Assembly (NCBI GenBank): GCA_015296085.1
Contig: DVDT01000009.1
Location: 1 to 32,368 of the forward strand
Direction of reading: 5' to 3'
DNA: 32,368 nucleotides
Source: Trichormus sp. M33_DOE_039
GTDB taxonomy: Bacteria > Cyanobacteriota > Cyanobacteriia > Cyanobacteriales > Nostocaceae
Below, one piece after another: positions 23,496 through 32,356 of this stretch (position 1 is the first letter of the stretch; every line of letters starts with the position of its first letter). Position numbers and translations under genes: made by a program. The notes under the pieces are model-generated. The model saw only the letters and a program-made list of their open reading frames with translations. It ran no database searches and had not been told where the DNA came from.

Positions 23496-24815
23496 CTACA
23501 AGAAACTTAAAGCTTGACCCCGCACTTCCATATTCAGTTGACCTTTGTTATAGACAATTTGACCACCGACAATGGTTGTTACTGCCCATCCTGTGAGGTT
23601 CCAGCCTTCAAAGGGACTCCAACCACACTTAGTTAACAATTCTTCTCGGCGGACAGGGCGATATGTGTTTAAGTCTACTAGAACTAAATCCGCATCATAA
23701 CCGGGTGCGATCGCTCCCTTATTGGGGATACCGTAAGCTTCAGCTACAGCCTTAGACATCCAATTGACAACTTGGGCAACACTACACTTACCTTGCATCG
23801 CCGCTGTTAACATTAAAGCCAAAGAAGTTTCTACCCCTGGCATTCCAGATGGAGTATTGGGATATTCTTGGGCTTTTTCCTCTAAGGTATGGGGAGCATG
23901 ATCTGTAGCGATAAAATCAATCACACCATCGCGCAAAGCTTGCCAGAGAACTTCATTATCGTGAGGCGATCGCAACGGCGGATTCATTTGCGCTAAAGTG
24001 CCAATCGTTTCATATGCACTGGTATTCATTAACAAATGTTGGGGTGTCACCTCAGCCGTCACCCAACTAGGTTTATCCTGACGTAGTAACTCTGCTTCCT
24101 CCGCCGTGGACATATGCAAAATATGTAACCTACGTTGATATTTTTTAGAAAGTTTTAATGCCAACTGGGTGGCTAAAAGGGCTGCTTGATTATCTTGAAT
24201 TTGAGAATGAATAGCTGGGTCATGAATGCCTGCAAATTCTTGGCGGCGTTGAAGAATTCTCGCTTGATCTTCTGCATGAACAGCAATTAATCGCTGACCT
24301 TGAGAAAATATTGACTCCAGTACAGTTTCTTGATCAATCAGCAATTGACCGTGCATTGACCCCATGAAAATCTTAATTCCTGGTGTCGGTGATGCTGTCA
24401 GTAAATCTGCAAGATTTTCTGCCGTTGCTCCAATAAAAAAGCCATAATTAACTAAGCACTTATTTGCAGCGCGTTGTAACTTGTCCTCCAGTGCTTGCTG
24501 GGTAGTCGTCAGAGGACGAGTATTGGGCATTTCCAAAAAGGACGTAACCCCACCTTTAGCACAAGCACAACTAGCTGTGAATAAATCTTCTTTATGTTCT
24601 AATCCAGGTTCGCGGAAATGCACCTGCGGATCAATAACTCCCGGCAACAAAGTTAACCCCTGTGCGTCAATCTCTATTGCTGGTGTTGTTGTGACAATTT
24701 CTGGTGCAACTTCTACAATCTGGCGATCGCTTATCAGTACATCCCCTACCATCAATTCACCATTGGGTAATATGATGCGAGCGTGCCGAATTAACATACT
24801 TTGGAGTGATGACAT
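23496..24815 (-). CDS. pyrC: Dihydroorotase
   Basis: Dihydroorotase closes the dihydroorotate ring in pyrimidine synthesis. This 439-residue amidohydrolase has VIDPQVHFREPGLEHKEDL, KGGVTSFLEMPNTRP, GIKIFMGSMHG, HAEDQ, LHILHMSTAEEAELL, TAEVTPQHL and ATDHAPHT. In the first metal motif the usual HxH is QVH (Gln64, His66); the other ligands are recognisable. A similar DxQVHFREPG variant occurs in some other bacterial dihydroorotases, from memory, so the enzyme may be active, but assignment within the amidohydrolase family is slightly less certain. ATG at 24815 and an in-frame ATG six codons later are both possible. Confidence 0.88.
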   Translation of the reverse strand: MSSLQSMLIRHARIILPNGELMVGDVLISDRQIVEVAPEIVTTTPAIEIDAQGLTLLPGVIDPQVHFREPGLEHKEDLFTASCACAKGGVTSFLEMPNTRPLTTTQQALEDKLQRAANKCLVNYGFFIGATAENLADLLTASPTPGIKIFMGSMHGQLLIDQETVLESIFSQGQRLIAVHAEDQARILQRRQEFAGIHDPAIHSQIQDNQAALLATQLALKLSKKYQRRLHILHMSTAEEAELLRQDKPSWVTAEVTPQHLLMNTSAYETIGTLAQMNPPLRSPHDNEVLWQALRDGVIDFIATDHAPHTLEEKAQEYPNTPSGMPGVETSLALMLTAAMQGKCSVAQVVNWMSKAVAEAYGIPNKGAIAPGYDADLVLVDLNTYRPVRREELLTKCGWSPFEGWNLTGWAVTTIVGGQIVYNKGQLNMEVRGQALSFL

Positions 24816-25025
24816 CGAATTAACTATTTTCCCACAAGAAGCTAAATATTAAGTAACTTGGCTGCTATTAGTCCTGATTTTCTGGATTTTTTTACATCAG
24901 GGGAGATCACTACCAAAAAAAACTCATGATCATGACAAATAAATCAAGTTTCTCCCATTAAAATTAACAGATATAGTATCCCTCAAGAGTTAATTACCCG
25001 CAATTTTCCTTACTTCAATAATTTC

Positions 25026-25670
25026 ATGCAAAATCAAGTGTCTGACAACAACTCTAGTCAACAACCCGATAATTCCTGGATCGCAGAACTAGGTAGAACA
25101 GTTGTATTAAGTATCGTTCTAGCCTTAGGGATTCGTACCTTTGTGGCAGAAGCACGCTGGATTCCTTCTGGGTCTATGGAAACAACTCTGCACGGCACTC
25201 CAAACCAATGGGAAGCAGACAAGATTATTGTTGATAAATTGAAGTACAAATTTTCTGATCCACAAAGGGGAGATATTGTCGTATTCTCACCTACTGAAGA
25301 GTTACAAAAAGAACAATATCAAGATGCTTTTATTAAGCGTATCATTGCTTTACCTGGTGAAACTGTTGCCATCAAGAATGGTAAAGTTTATATCAATAAC
25401 CAACCTCTGAAAGAAGATAGATATCTAGTTTCCGCTCAAAATACAGCCATTGACGTTTGTCAATCAGGACAACAACCGCCTTTTTTAGCAAAACCTCAAA
25501 CAATACCCCCTAATTCTTATCTCGTACTAGGTGACAACCGTAATAGTAGCTACGACAGTCGTTGTTGGGGCGTTGTACCTCGTAATAATATCATCGGTCG
25601 CGCCGTACTTCGTTTCTGGCCAATCAACAAGATTGGAGAAATTGATAAGTCACCACTGTATCCCCAATAA
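25026..25670 (+). CDS. lepB: Signal peptidase I
   Basis: This 214-residue type I signal peptidase has a single N-terminal membrane helix (residues ~24-40, TVVLSIVLALGIRTFVA), catalytic Ser50 in IPSGSMETTL and general base Lys104 in FIKRIIALPGE; box E is GDNRNSSYDSRCWG. It removes signal peptides on the outer face of the plasma and/or thylakoid membrane. ATG at 25026 follows an AT-rich leader with no strong ribosome binding site. It is divergent from pyrC with about 210 bp between. Confidence 0.95.
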   Translation: MQNQVSDNNSSQQPDNSWIAELGRTVVLSIVLALGIRTFVAEARWIPSGSMETTLHGTPNQWEADKIIVDKLKYKFSDPQRGDIVVFSPTEELQKEQYQDAFIKRIIALPGETVAIKNGKVYINNQPLKEDRYLVSAQNTAIDVCQSGQQPPFLAKPQTIPPNSYLVLGDNRNSSYDSRCWGVVPRNNIIGRAVLRFWPINKIGEIDKSPLYPQ

Positions 25671-25766
25671 GTAATCTAGTAGAAAATCAATCAACAATTG
25701 AGGCAAACCAAAAAATTTCTCGTCAACCTCCAAAGCTACAAGTTAGAAAGTAGTTCCTATAAAATT

Positions 25767-25874
25767 AAGGTTCACAACTAAAAATGAAAGTTGTCTTGTT
25801 CCCTTCATCTCCGTTGAAGTCAAGAAGGAAGAAGATTGAACTTTCTTTTTCATTGTTAGTGGTTCATGTACCTT
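25767..25874 (+). ncRNA. Candidate structured RNA (nested inverted repeats)
   Basis: Six complementary blocks nest in order: aaggt/acctt, actaa/ttagt, atg/cat, gaaagtt/aactttc, cttg/caag and cttca/tgaag around the loop tctccgt. They give a ~108-nt rod with bulges. A TATAAA box at 25758-25763 would place a transcript start at about 25770, at the foot of the rod. No intrinsic terminator is seen. Orientation is uncertain. Confidence 0.4.
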
Positions 25875-25956
25875 CAGTGTTGCATTTTAATCAACAATTT
25901 GGACAGCAGTAGCCTATGAAGAGTAGTAATGCTGGAGAAGAGGATTTGAGGATTTT

Positions 25957-26015
25957 TTGAATTTTTGGTGAGTGTGCAGCTGCGTTCATCGGCAGTAACC
26001 AACTCAAAAATTCAA
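25957..26015. repeat. Inverted repeat with inner hairpin
   Basis: ttgaattttt / aaaaattcaa (10 bp, perfect) extends inward by gagt/actc after a 3-nt bulge; ctgc/gcag inside can form a further stem. Confidence 0.5.
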
Positions 26016-26232
26016 CAATCATGAACTAACCCTACTAGATTCTGCTTCTTATATGTAAATCAGAATTCTCATCGTTATTAAACCACTAGCTGTTTTTAAT
26101 CATGAGGTAAAAATACTATTAGGTACACAAGACTTTGCATATCTAACTATGTAAATGTTTCAAACAAAAACCCCTACATTGAAAACAATATTTTTTATTT
26201 CGTCAACGATAAAGCTTAGTAAGCTCAACATT

Positions 26233-26384
26233 CTAAAGTAAGTAAGTACGCCCAATTAAATCTAAAATATCAGCTTGTGGAATATTGATAAAATCGTCTT
26301 GGGCTTTATACTAAGTGAGTTTTTAGTTAATTTTATATCTGCTTTAACAATCAACCTATCTTGATAATAAGGGACGGACATCAT
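26233..26384 (-). pseudogene. Frameshifted remnant of an unidentified gene
   Basis: On the minus strand, ATG at 26384 opens a frame reading MMSVPYYQDRLIVKADIKLT then KNSLS. A shift near 26310-26325 leads into KAQDDFINIPQADILDLIG then RTYLL and a stop at 26233-26235. Both parts look protein-like and adjoin, so I read them as the C-terminal end of one decayed gene. I cannot name the family. Confidence 0.4.
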
Positions 26385-27031
26385 ACTTGTAGCAAAAACT
26401 CTGTACACTCAAAAAGTCTGATTTCCTACTCCCCACCTTTTACTCATTCTTTCCAGACTTATATAAATAATTTCTAAAATAAAAACGGATTACTATACTC
26501 AGTGTAAGTATTAGGAAAATTTATTGTATCTTTCTATCAGCAAGATCATTTTGACACATCAGTTGTTTATCCAGAAATTCAACCTAGCAATATTTGTAAA
26601 TAGTTAAAATAATATAGTAATATTTAACACAATTGATACTTGGATGTTCATTAGTTCAATTAGCCATATTTTTCTCATCAAGCGTCTTTGACCATTCTGG
26701 AAATACGCTGTACTCTTTATCTAAGATACGTATTGTGTATTCTCAGGTGATATTGAACAAACTATGGTGTTATAACAAAGCTTGATGTTTCTCTATGGGA
26801 AGATATGTGCTAAAAATTTAAGTAAATTTAAAATATTTGAGTAATTATATATACTGATATTAGTTGGTTGCTTAATTATATTTAGCTATTGTAGTGTTAG
26901 TATTAACCCTGAATATCAATGTAGCTGTTCTGGCTCTAATTCTATACTGTGTTGTATAACTATACACTAGTAAAGCTGTCAGTAATGTAGCCAACAACTA
27001 CCTATAAAGTTGAAGAAAACTATGAATCTCA

Positions 27032-28882
27032 ATGGAACAGATGCAGAATGAATTACCTGTGGTTAGAACCCATAAAAAAGACATTTTAATTATCGATGAT
27101 ATGGTAGATAACTTGCGAGTTTTGTCCTCAATCCTAACAAGAGCAGGGTATAACGTTCGCAAAGCTTTAAACTGGCAGATGGCTTTAACTGCTTGTAAAA
27201 CAGTATTGCCAGATTTAATTTTACTGGACATTATGATGCCAGAAATGGATGGTTATGAAGTCTGCCAGCGTTTTAAAGCTTGGGAACTAACTGCGGAGAT
27301 TCCTGTAATTTTTATTAGTGCTTTAGATGATGTTTTCGATAAAGTCAAGGGGTTTAAAACAGGAGGAGTAGACTATATCACTAAACCATTTGAATTAGAA
27401 GAAGTTTTGGTAAGAGTGCAAAATCAAATAAAATTAAGGACAACGCAACTAGAACTCTTAGCACTCAATTCGGAATTAGAACAAAGGGTAAAACAAAGAA
27501 CTTGGGATTTAGAAAAAGCTTTAGTTAAGCTACAACAGGAAATTACTATCAGCCAATCTCTGCAAAATAAATTATTAGAAATGGCTCTGCATGATGCACT
27601 GACTGGATTACCGAATAGAGTTTTATTTATAAAACGTCTAGAAAAAGCTTTAAACCGTGCAAAACAAGAAGATAATTATCATTTCGCAGTCATGTATTTA
27701 GACTGCGATCGCTTTAAAATGATCAATGATTCTTTAGGGCATTTAGTGGGAGACGAATTACTAATTGCTATTGCCAATCGTATTCAGCTATGTCTCACAT
27801 CATCCGATACTCTCGCTAGGTTAGGTGGTGATGAATTCGGCATTATTTTAGATACTTTAACAGACCTAAATCTAGCTATTCAAATCGCAGAAAATATTTT
27901 GCAAAAATTATCGACTACTTTCAAACTGTCAATATATGAGGTTTTCATGAATGTCAGTATTGGAATTAGTTGGGGTGGTAAAGATTATGAAAAACCAGAG
28001 CATTTATTAAGAGATACTGATACAGCTATGTATCATGCAAAAGCTTTGGGAAGAGCTAGATATCATGTTTTCAACCCAGCTATGTATCAGAATGCTATCC
28101 ATGCCTTAGAAATGGAAAATGACTTACGAAAAGCTATTGAAAGACAAGAATTCGTAATTTATTATCAGCCTATTGTTGCTTTATCTACAGGCAAAATTTC
28201 TGGATTTGAAGCACTTTTACGTTGGCAGCATCCATATCGTGGGTTAATTTATCCTACAGAATTTATTCCCATAGCTGAAGAAACGGGTTTAATTAATCCT
28301 ATCAACACATGGGTATTACAATCAGCTTGTGAACAACTGAGTAGTTGGCAAAATCACCCCGATATCCCCAAAAATCTAACTATCAGCGTGAATTTGAGTG
28401 CGCGCTTATTTTATCAAACCAATTTTATTGCTCAATTTGATCAAGTTCTTTATCACACTAAAGTCGATCCTACTATATTAGAGATAGAAATTACAGAAAG
28501 TGTAATTATGGATAATACAGAAGAAATTAAAGCTATTCTTCAAGAACTAAAACAACGTAAAATCAAACTTATTATGGATGATTTTGGAACAGGCTATTCG
28601 TCTTTAAGCTATTTACATATATTTCCTTTCGATGCTCTAAAAATCGACAAATCTTTTGTTCAGCTTATGCACGCTAATAAAGCAAATATGGGTTTAGTAC
28701 CAGCTATGATTAGTATTGCGGAATCTATGGGAATAGCTGCAATTGCAGAAGGTGTTGAAACTAAAGAACAATTAGCACATCTCAAAGATTTAAATTGTGA
28801 TTTCGCTCAGGGATATTTATTTTCTAAACCTATAGAGCAAAAATCCATAATTGATTTTCTAAAGTCATTACCTCAATGGTAA
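27032..28882 (+). CDS. REC-GGDEF-EAL response regulator (c-di-GMP turnover)
   Basis: This 616-residue protein has a receiver domain (residues ~15-130: acidic pair Asp22-Asp23, phospho-acceptor Asp66 in LILLDIMMPEMDG, Lys118 in ITKPF), a coiled-coil linker (~135-185), a GGDEF domain with intact RLGGDEF (265-269), and an EAL domain (~360-610) with Glu393 (GFEALLRW), Asn454, Asp516/517 in DDFGTGYS, Lys539 and Glu573 (EGVE). Both the cyclase and phosphodiesterase signatures are therefore complete. The RxxD product-inhibition site before GGDEF is absent (TSSD at that place). It probably makes and/or degrades cyclic di-GMP under control of a histidine kinase not encoded nearby. Confidence 0.95.
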   Translation: MEQMQNELPVVRTHKKDILIIDDMVDNLRVLSSILTRAGYNVRKALNWQMALTACKTVLPDLILLDIMMPEMDGYEVCQRFKAWELTAEIPVIFISALDDVFDKVKGFKTGGVDYITKPFELEEVLVRVQNQIKLRTTQLELLALNSELEQRVKQRTWDLEKALVKLQQEITISQSLQNKLLEMALHDALTGLPNRVLFIKRLEKALNRAKQEDNYHFAVMYLDCDRFKMINDSLGHLVGDELLIAIANRIQLCLTSSDTLARLGGDEFGIILDTLTDLNLAIQIAENILQKLSTTFKLSIYEVFMNVSIGISWGGKDYEKPEHLLRDTDTAMYHAKALGRARYHVFNPAMYQNAIHALEMENDLRKAIERQEFVIYYQPIVALSTGKISGFEALLRWQHPYRGLIYPTEFIPIAEETGLINPINTWVLQSACEQLSSWQNHPDIPKNLTISVNLSARLFYQTNFIAQFDQVLYHTKVDPTILEIEITESVIMDNTEEIKAILQELKQRKIKLIMDDFGTGYSSLSYLHIFPFDALKIDKSFVQLMHANKANMGLVPAMISIAESMGIAAIAEGVETKEQLAHLKDLNCDFAQGYLFSKPIEQKSIIDFLKSLPQW

Positions 28883-29272
28883 TTTTTAACAATACTAACT
28901 ATATCAAGTTGGGAAAACACAATAGTATTAAAATGCTATGTCGAACCAATTGATTATTAATGCTTGCTCTTATAGATGTACATAAATTCACAAAGATTTG
29001 AGCCAAGTAGATTAATATTTCTCTTTGTAAGGCATATGAATAAATTATATGAAATCTCTACTAAAAGTTAAATCTAGATCACTGAACACAAAATCTAAAA
29101 TCTTATCTTAACCTAACATATATGATTCTCACGGTCGAGAGTAATCAATTTTTACAAATAAAATATTTGTTTTAAATTAAGTAAATAAATTAAAAACTAG
29201 AATTAACTAACTATGGTTTTTTATTTGAATTTAATGCTTCTATTTTTCGTCATATAGAAGCATAATAGGAAT
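28883..29272. other. Non-coding spacer upstream of ldpA
   Basis: It is AT-rich, with no gene and no strong hairpin seen. It presumably contains the ldpA promoter. Confidence 0.5.
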
Positions 29273-30388
29273 GTGAGTAATTTGTTAACCCCCTTACAAT
29301 CATTAACCAATGGTTGCTGGTTCAAGCTTATATGCGGAGCTAGTTTCCAACACCTACCTACAGTTAGAAGTCTAGCATTAATCTACACTTTGGCTGGAGC
29401 TGACTGTATAGACGTTTCGGCTGATCCAGCAGTCATAATAGCAGTTCAAGAAGCTTTACAAGTAGCTAAGAGTTTAGTGGCAGATGCTCAAATGCGAGGC
29501 TTTAATTACAAAGGTAATTTGCCGTTCTTGATGGTTAGCTTGAACGATGGAGAAGACCCGCATTTTCGCAAAGCTGAATTTAATTATACTGAGTGTCCCC
29601 AAAACTGTCCTAGACCATGTGAAAAAATTTGTCCAGCTCAGGCGATTATATTTGACCGTATACAAGATAATTTTTCGGGAGTTGAATCTCAGAAGTGCTA
29701 CGGCTGCGGACGTTGTTTGCCAATTTGTCCATATGATATAATTTATACAAACTCTTATCTATCAACACCAGCAGCGATCGCACCATTAGTAATATCAACG
29801 GGGGTAGACGCACTAGAAATACACACAAAAGTTGGACGTTTAGCCGAATTTCAGCAATTGTGGCAAGTAATTTCACCGTGGGTAGCACAATTGAAGCTAC
29901 TCGCAATCAGCTGTCCTGATGGAGAAGGACTAGTCGAATATCTTCAGTCTATCTATGACCTGATTTCTCCCCAATGCCAACAAATAATTTGGCAAACCGA
30001 TGGTCGTCCTATGAGTGGTGATATCGGCGATGGTACTACATTAGCAACTGTAAAACTAGGTCAAAAAGTGTTAGCAGCTAATTTACCAGGATATGTACAG
30101 TTAGCAGGTGGCACTAATAGGTATACAGTTGCTAAGTTAAAAGCAATGGGATTGTTAAACAGTGCTAATCAAGCAGAAAAAAATCAGCACTGCATCGCTG
30201 GAGTAGCTTATGGTAGCTATGCTCGTGTATTAATTTCACCCATTATCGAGCAGTTAGAAAGGAAGGAGGTGAATCAGAATCATATTAAGGCAACTACCCA
30301 CCTGGAAGAAGAACCTGAGTTACTCTGGCAAGCGGTAGAGCTTGCACATTCATTGGTTTCCCAGATCAAATCACAGCAAGAGCGATAA
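29273..30388 (+). CDS. ldpA: LdpA, circadian light/redox input protein
   Basis: LdpA is an iron-sulfur protein that conveys redox state (light intensity) to the KaiABC clock and associates with clock input components in Synechococcus. This 371-residue protein has the N-terminal GCWFKLICGASFQHLP typical of LdpA and two 4Fe-4S motifs: Cys108, 112, 116, 120 (CPQNCPRPCEKICP) and Cys142, 145, 148, 152 (CYGCGRCLPICP). The start is GTG at 29273 (within ATGTGA), with TAGGA very close; TTG at 29282 would have better spacing, so the exact start is uncertain. The Ycf45-type ATPase gene follows with a 40-nt gap and is probably co-transcribed. Confidence 0.92.
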   Translation: MSNLLTPLQSLTNGCWFKLICGASFQHLPTVRSLALIYTLAGADCIDVSADPAVIIAVQEALQVAKSLVADAQMRGFNYKGNLPFLMVSLNDGEDPHFRKAEFNYTECPQNCPRPCEKICPAQAIIFDRIQDNFSGVESQKCYGCGRCLPICPYDIIYTNSYLSTPAAIAPLVISTGVDALEIHTKVGRLAEFQQLWQVISPWVAQLKLLAISCPDGEGLVEYLQSIYDLISPQCQQIIWQTDGRPMSGDIGDGTTLATVKLGQKVLAANLPGYVQLAGGTNRYTVAKLKAMGLLNSANQAEKNQHCIAGVAYGSYARVLISPIIEQLERKEVNQNHIKATTHLEEEPELLWQAVELAHSLVSQIKSQQER

Positions 30389-30428
30389 TCGCTCGTTAGT
30401 TATCTCGAAAAACGTCACTATAGAAAGC

Positions 30429-32165
30429 ATGACGATTACAGACGATCTCCAAAAGTTGTTAGAAATTTTGCCCCAAGACCTGCAACAAGTACTAAAGAAT
30501 CATCCCAAAATAGAAACTTTAGTAGAAGTGGTCTTGGATTTGGGTCGTCGTCCAGAGGCTCGGTTTCCTAATCAAGCCGAGTATCTGAGCGAAACGCCAG
30601 TTACTCAAGCGCAGATAGATGATTGTATTCAGAGAGTTGGAACATTTGGTGGAGATAATCGGGCAGGAATTGAGCAAACCTTGCATCGTATTAGTGCCAT
30701 CCGCAATCGCAATGGCAAAATTATTGGCTTGACTTGCCGTGTAGGTCGAGCTGTATTCGGCACAATAGGCATGATACGTGATTTGGTGGAAACGGGTAAA
30801 TCGATTCTCATGTTAGGACGACCAGGTGTAGGTAAGACTACTGCTTTAAGGGAAATTGCTCGTGTATTAGCCGATGAATTGCATAAACGTGTAGTTATTA
30901 TCGACACCTCCAATGAAATTGCGGGAGATGGCGACATAGCTCACCCTGCAATCGGTCGTGCGAGAAGAATGCAGGTAGCTCATCCAGAACTTCAGCATCA
31001 AGTAATGATTGAGGCAGTGGAAAACCATATGCCAGAAGTCATTGTCATTGATGAAATTGGCACAGAACTAGAAGCTTTAGCTGCTCGTACTATTGCCGAA
31101 CGGGGTGTACAATTGGTAGGTACTGCCCACGGAAATCAGATAGAAAACTTAATTAAAAACCCCACACTTTCTGATTTAGTTGGTGGTATCCAAGCTGTGA
31201 CACTGGGGGACGACGAAGCCAGAAGACGAGGTAGTCAAAAAACTGTTTTGGAACGCAAAGCTCCTCCCACTTTTGAAATTGCCGTAGAAATGCTGGAGCG
31301 GCAACGTTGGGTAGTACACGAAAGTGTTGCTGATACAGTTGATAATCTTCTTCGAGGCCGCCAACCTAACCCACAAACAAGAACTGTCGATGAGCAAGGC
31401 AAAGTTGCCATTACACGTCAGTTAGCTGTGGTGAATGGCCGTGGTGGACACTCATCAACATCGGAAGATTCTTTCTCTTCAACCAAACAATCTACTGGTT
31501 GGCGGTCATCAGGACAAATGCTGGCCCTGCCATCCTTACCCTTAGAAAGAGAGCGGGTTGCTAGTTCCAGTGAATTTGACCGATTGTTGGATGAATCCTT
31601 CAATTATTCTGAGAGCATTGACTTCAGTGCCGGCAGACAAGCCGGCCCCAATGGTGAAGATTTACCGTTGCATATCTATCCATATGGTGTCAGCCGCCAT
31701 CAGCTAGAACAGGTAATTAATGTCCTAACTTTGCCAGTAGTCTTGACAAAAGATATTGATAGTGCAGATGCTATTTTGGCATTGCGATCGCACGTTAAAA
31801 ATCATGCCAAACTAAGGCAAATGGCTAAAGCTCGTCATGTTCCAATCCACGTGATTAAATCTAGTACTATCCCACAAATTACTCGTGGGTTGCGGCGACT
31901 GCTCAACATGGATGAACCAGAAATTGCCGATGAGCGAGAACTGCAACTGTTTTTGCATAATGGCAGTGATGACGAAATGGATGCTCTAGAAGAAGCAAGG
32001 CTTGCTGTTGAGCAAATAGTCATTCCCAAGGGACAGCCTGTTGAGTTATTACCTCGTTCTCCTCAAGTTCGCAAAATGCAACATGAGTTAGTAGAACACT
32101 ATCGCCTCAAGTCCCACAGTTTTGGGGAAGAACCGAATAGACGCTTGCGTATTTATCCTGCATAG
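30429..32165 (+). CDS. ycf45: Ycf45-type AAA ATPase with R3H domain
   Basis: This is a 578-residue protein from ATG 30429 (MTITDDLQKLL); an in-frame TTG at 30342 would overlap ldpA and is unlikely. An N-terminal SpoIIIAA-like region (to ~110) leads into an ATPase core with Walker A GRPGVGKT (130-137) and Walker B EVIVIDEIGTE; a Ser-rich linker (~350-400) is followed by a conserved block (LPLHIYPYGVSRHQLEQVI) and a C-terminal R3H nucleic-acid-binding motif (QHELVEHYRLKSHSFGEEPNRRL). Homologues are encoded in red algal plastids as ycf45. The role is unknown, presumably nucleic-acid related. It is downstream of ldpA in the same direction and ends at a strong terminator. Confidence 0.92.
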   Translation: MTITDDLQKLLEILPQDLQQVLKNHPKIETLVEVVLDLGRRPEARFPNQAEYLSETPVTQAQIDDCIQRVGTFGGDNRAGIEQTLHRISAIRNRNGKIIGLTCRVGRAVFGTIGMIRDLVETGKSILMLGRPGVGKTTALREIARVLADELHKRVVIIDTSNEIAGDGDIAHPAIGRARRMQVAHPELQHQVMIEAVENHMPEVIVIDEIGTELEALAARTIAERGVQLVGTAHGNQIENLIKNPTLSDLVGGIQAVTLGDDEARRRGSQKTVLERKAPPTFEIAVEMLERQRWVVHESVADTVDNLLRGRQPNPQTRTVDEQGKVAITRQLAVVNGRGGHSSTSEDSFSSTKQSTGWRSSGQMLALPSLPLERERVASSSEFDRLLDESFNYSESIDFSAGRQAGPNGEDLPLHIYPYGVSRHQLEQVINVLTLPVVLTKDIDSADAILALRSHVKNHAKLRQMAKARHVPIHVIKSSTIPQITRGLRRLLNMDEPEIADERELQLFLHNGSDDEMDALEEARLAVEQIVIPKGQPVELLPRSPQVRKMQHELVEHYRLKSHSFGEEPNRRLRIYPA

Positions 32166-32191
32166 TAATAGAGAAGGAAAATAAGCTAAAG

Positions 32192-32227
32192 CAAAAACAC
32201 CCCTGAAGTAATTCAAGGGTGTTTTTG
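32192..32227. terminator. Strong bidirectional terminator between ycf45 and the 5S rRNA gene
   Basis: caaaaacaccc pairs with gggtgtttttg over 11 bp, with an inner tgaa/ttca stem. Both strands end in T5. It serves the plus-strand ycf45 transcript and the minus-strand rRNA operon. Confidence 0.85.
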
Positions 32228-32237
32228 TAAAAAAAAG

Positions 32238-32356
32238 ACCTGGCGCCGAGCGATTGTGGCGGGAGGCAACCCTCCAACTATCGTAGCCGCAGCAGCGTTT
32301 CACCTCTGAGTTCGGGATGGAATCAGTGTGGTTCCACCGCGCCATAGACACCAGGA
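32238..32356 (-). rRNA. rrf: 5S ribosomal RNA
   Basis: On the minus strand the sequence begins TCCTGGTGTCTATGGCGC and includes the universal CCATCCCGAACTCAGAGGTGAAAC block and the 3' pairing partner GGCGCCAGG. It is about 119 nt, the normal length. In cyanobacterial rRNA operons 5S is last, so 23S and 16S should lie beyond the right edge of the window on the minus strand. The ends are placed by pairing of the terminal helix and may be off by 1-2 nt. Confidence 0.95.

Larger units (their letters stand above)
25671..27031. other. 1.36-kb non-coding region between lepB and the GGDEF-EAL gene
   Basis: It holds a rod-like inverted-repeat structure (25767-25874), a second inverted repeat (25957-26015) and a frameshifted gene remnant on the minus strand (26233-26384). 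The remaining ~650 bp to the regulator gene is AT-rich, and I see nothing else in it. Confidence 0.6.

Noticed and set aside
25790-25915. Short plus-strand frame starting MKVVLFPSSPLKSRRKK
   Set aside because: It lies within the nested inverted repeat and has no ribosome binding site; RNA structure explains the sequence better.
32088-32351. 87-codon open frame on the minus strand
   Set aside because: It lies over the 5S rRNA gene and its terminator; the 'protein' is a translation of 5S.
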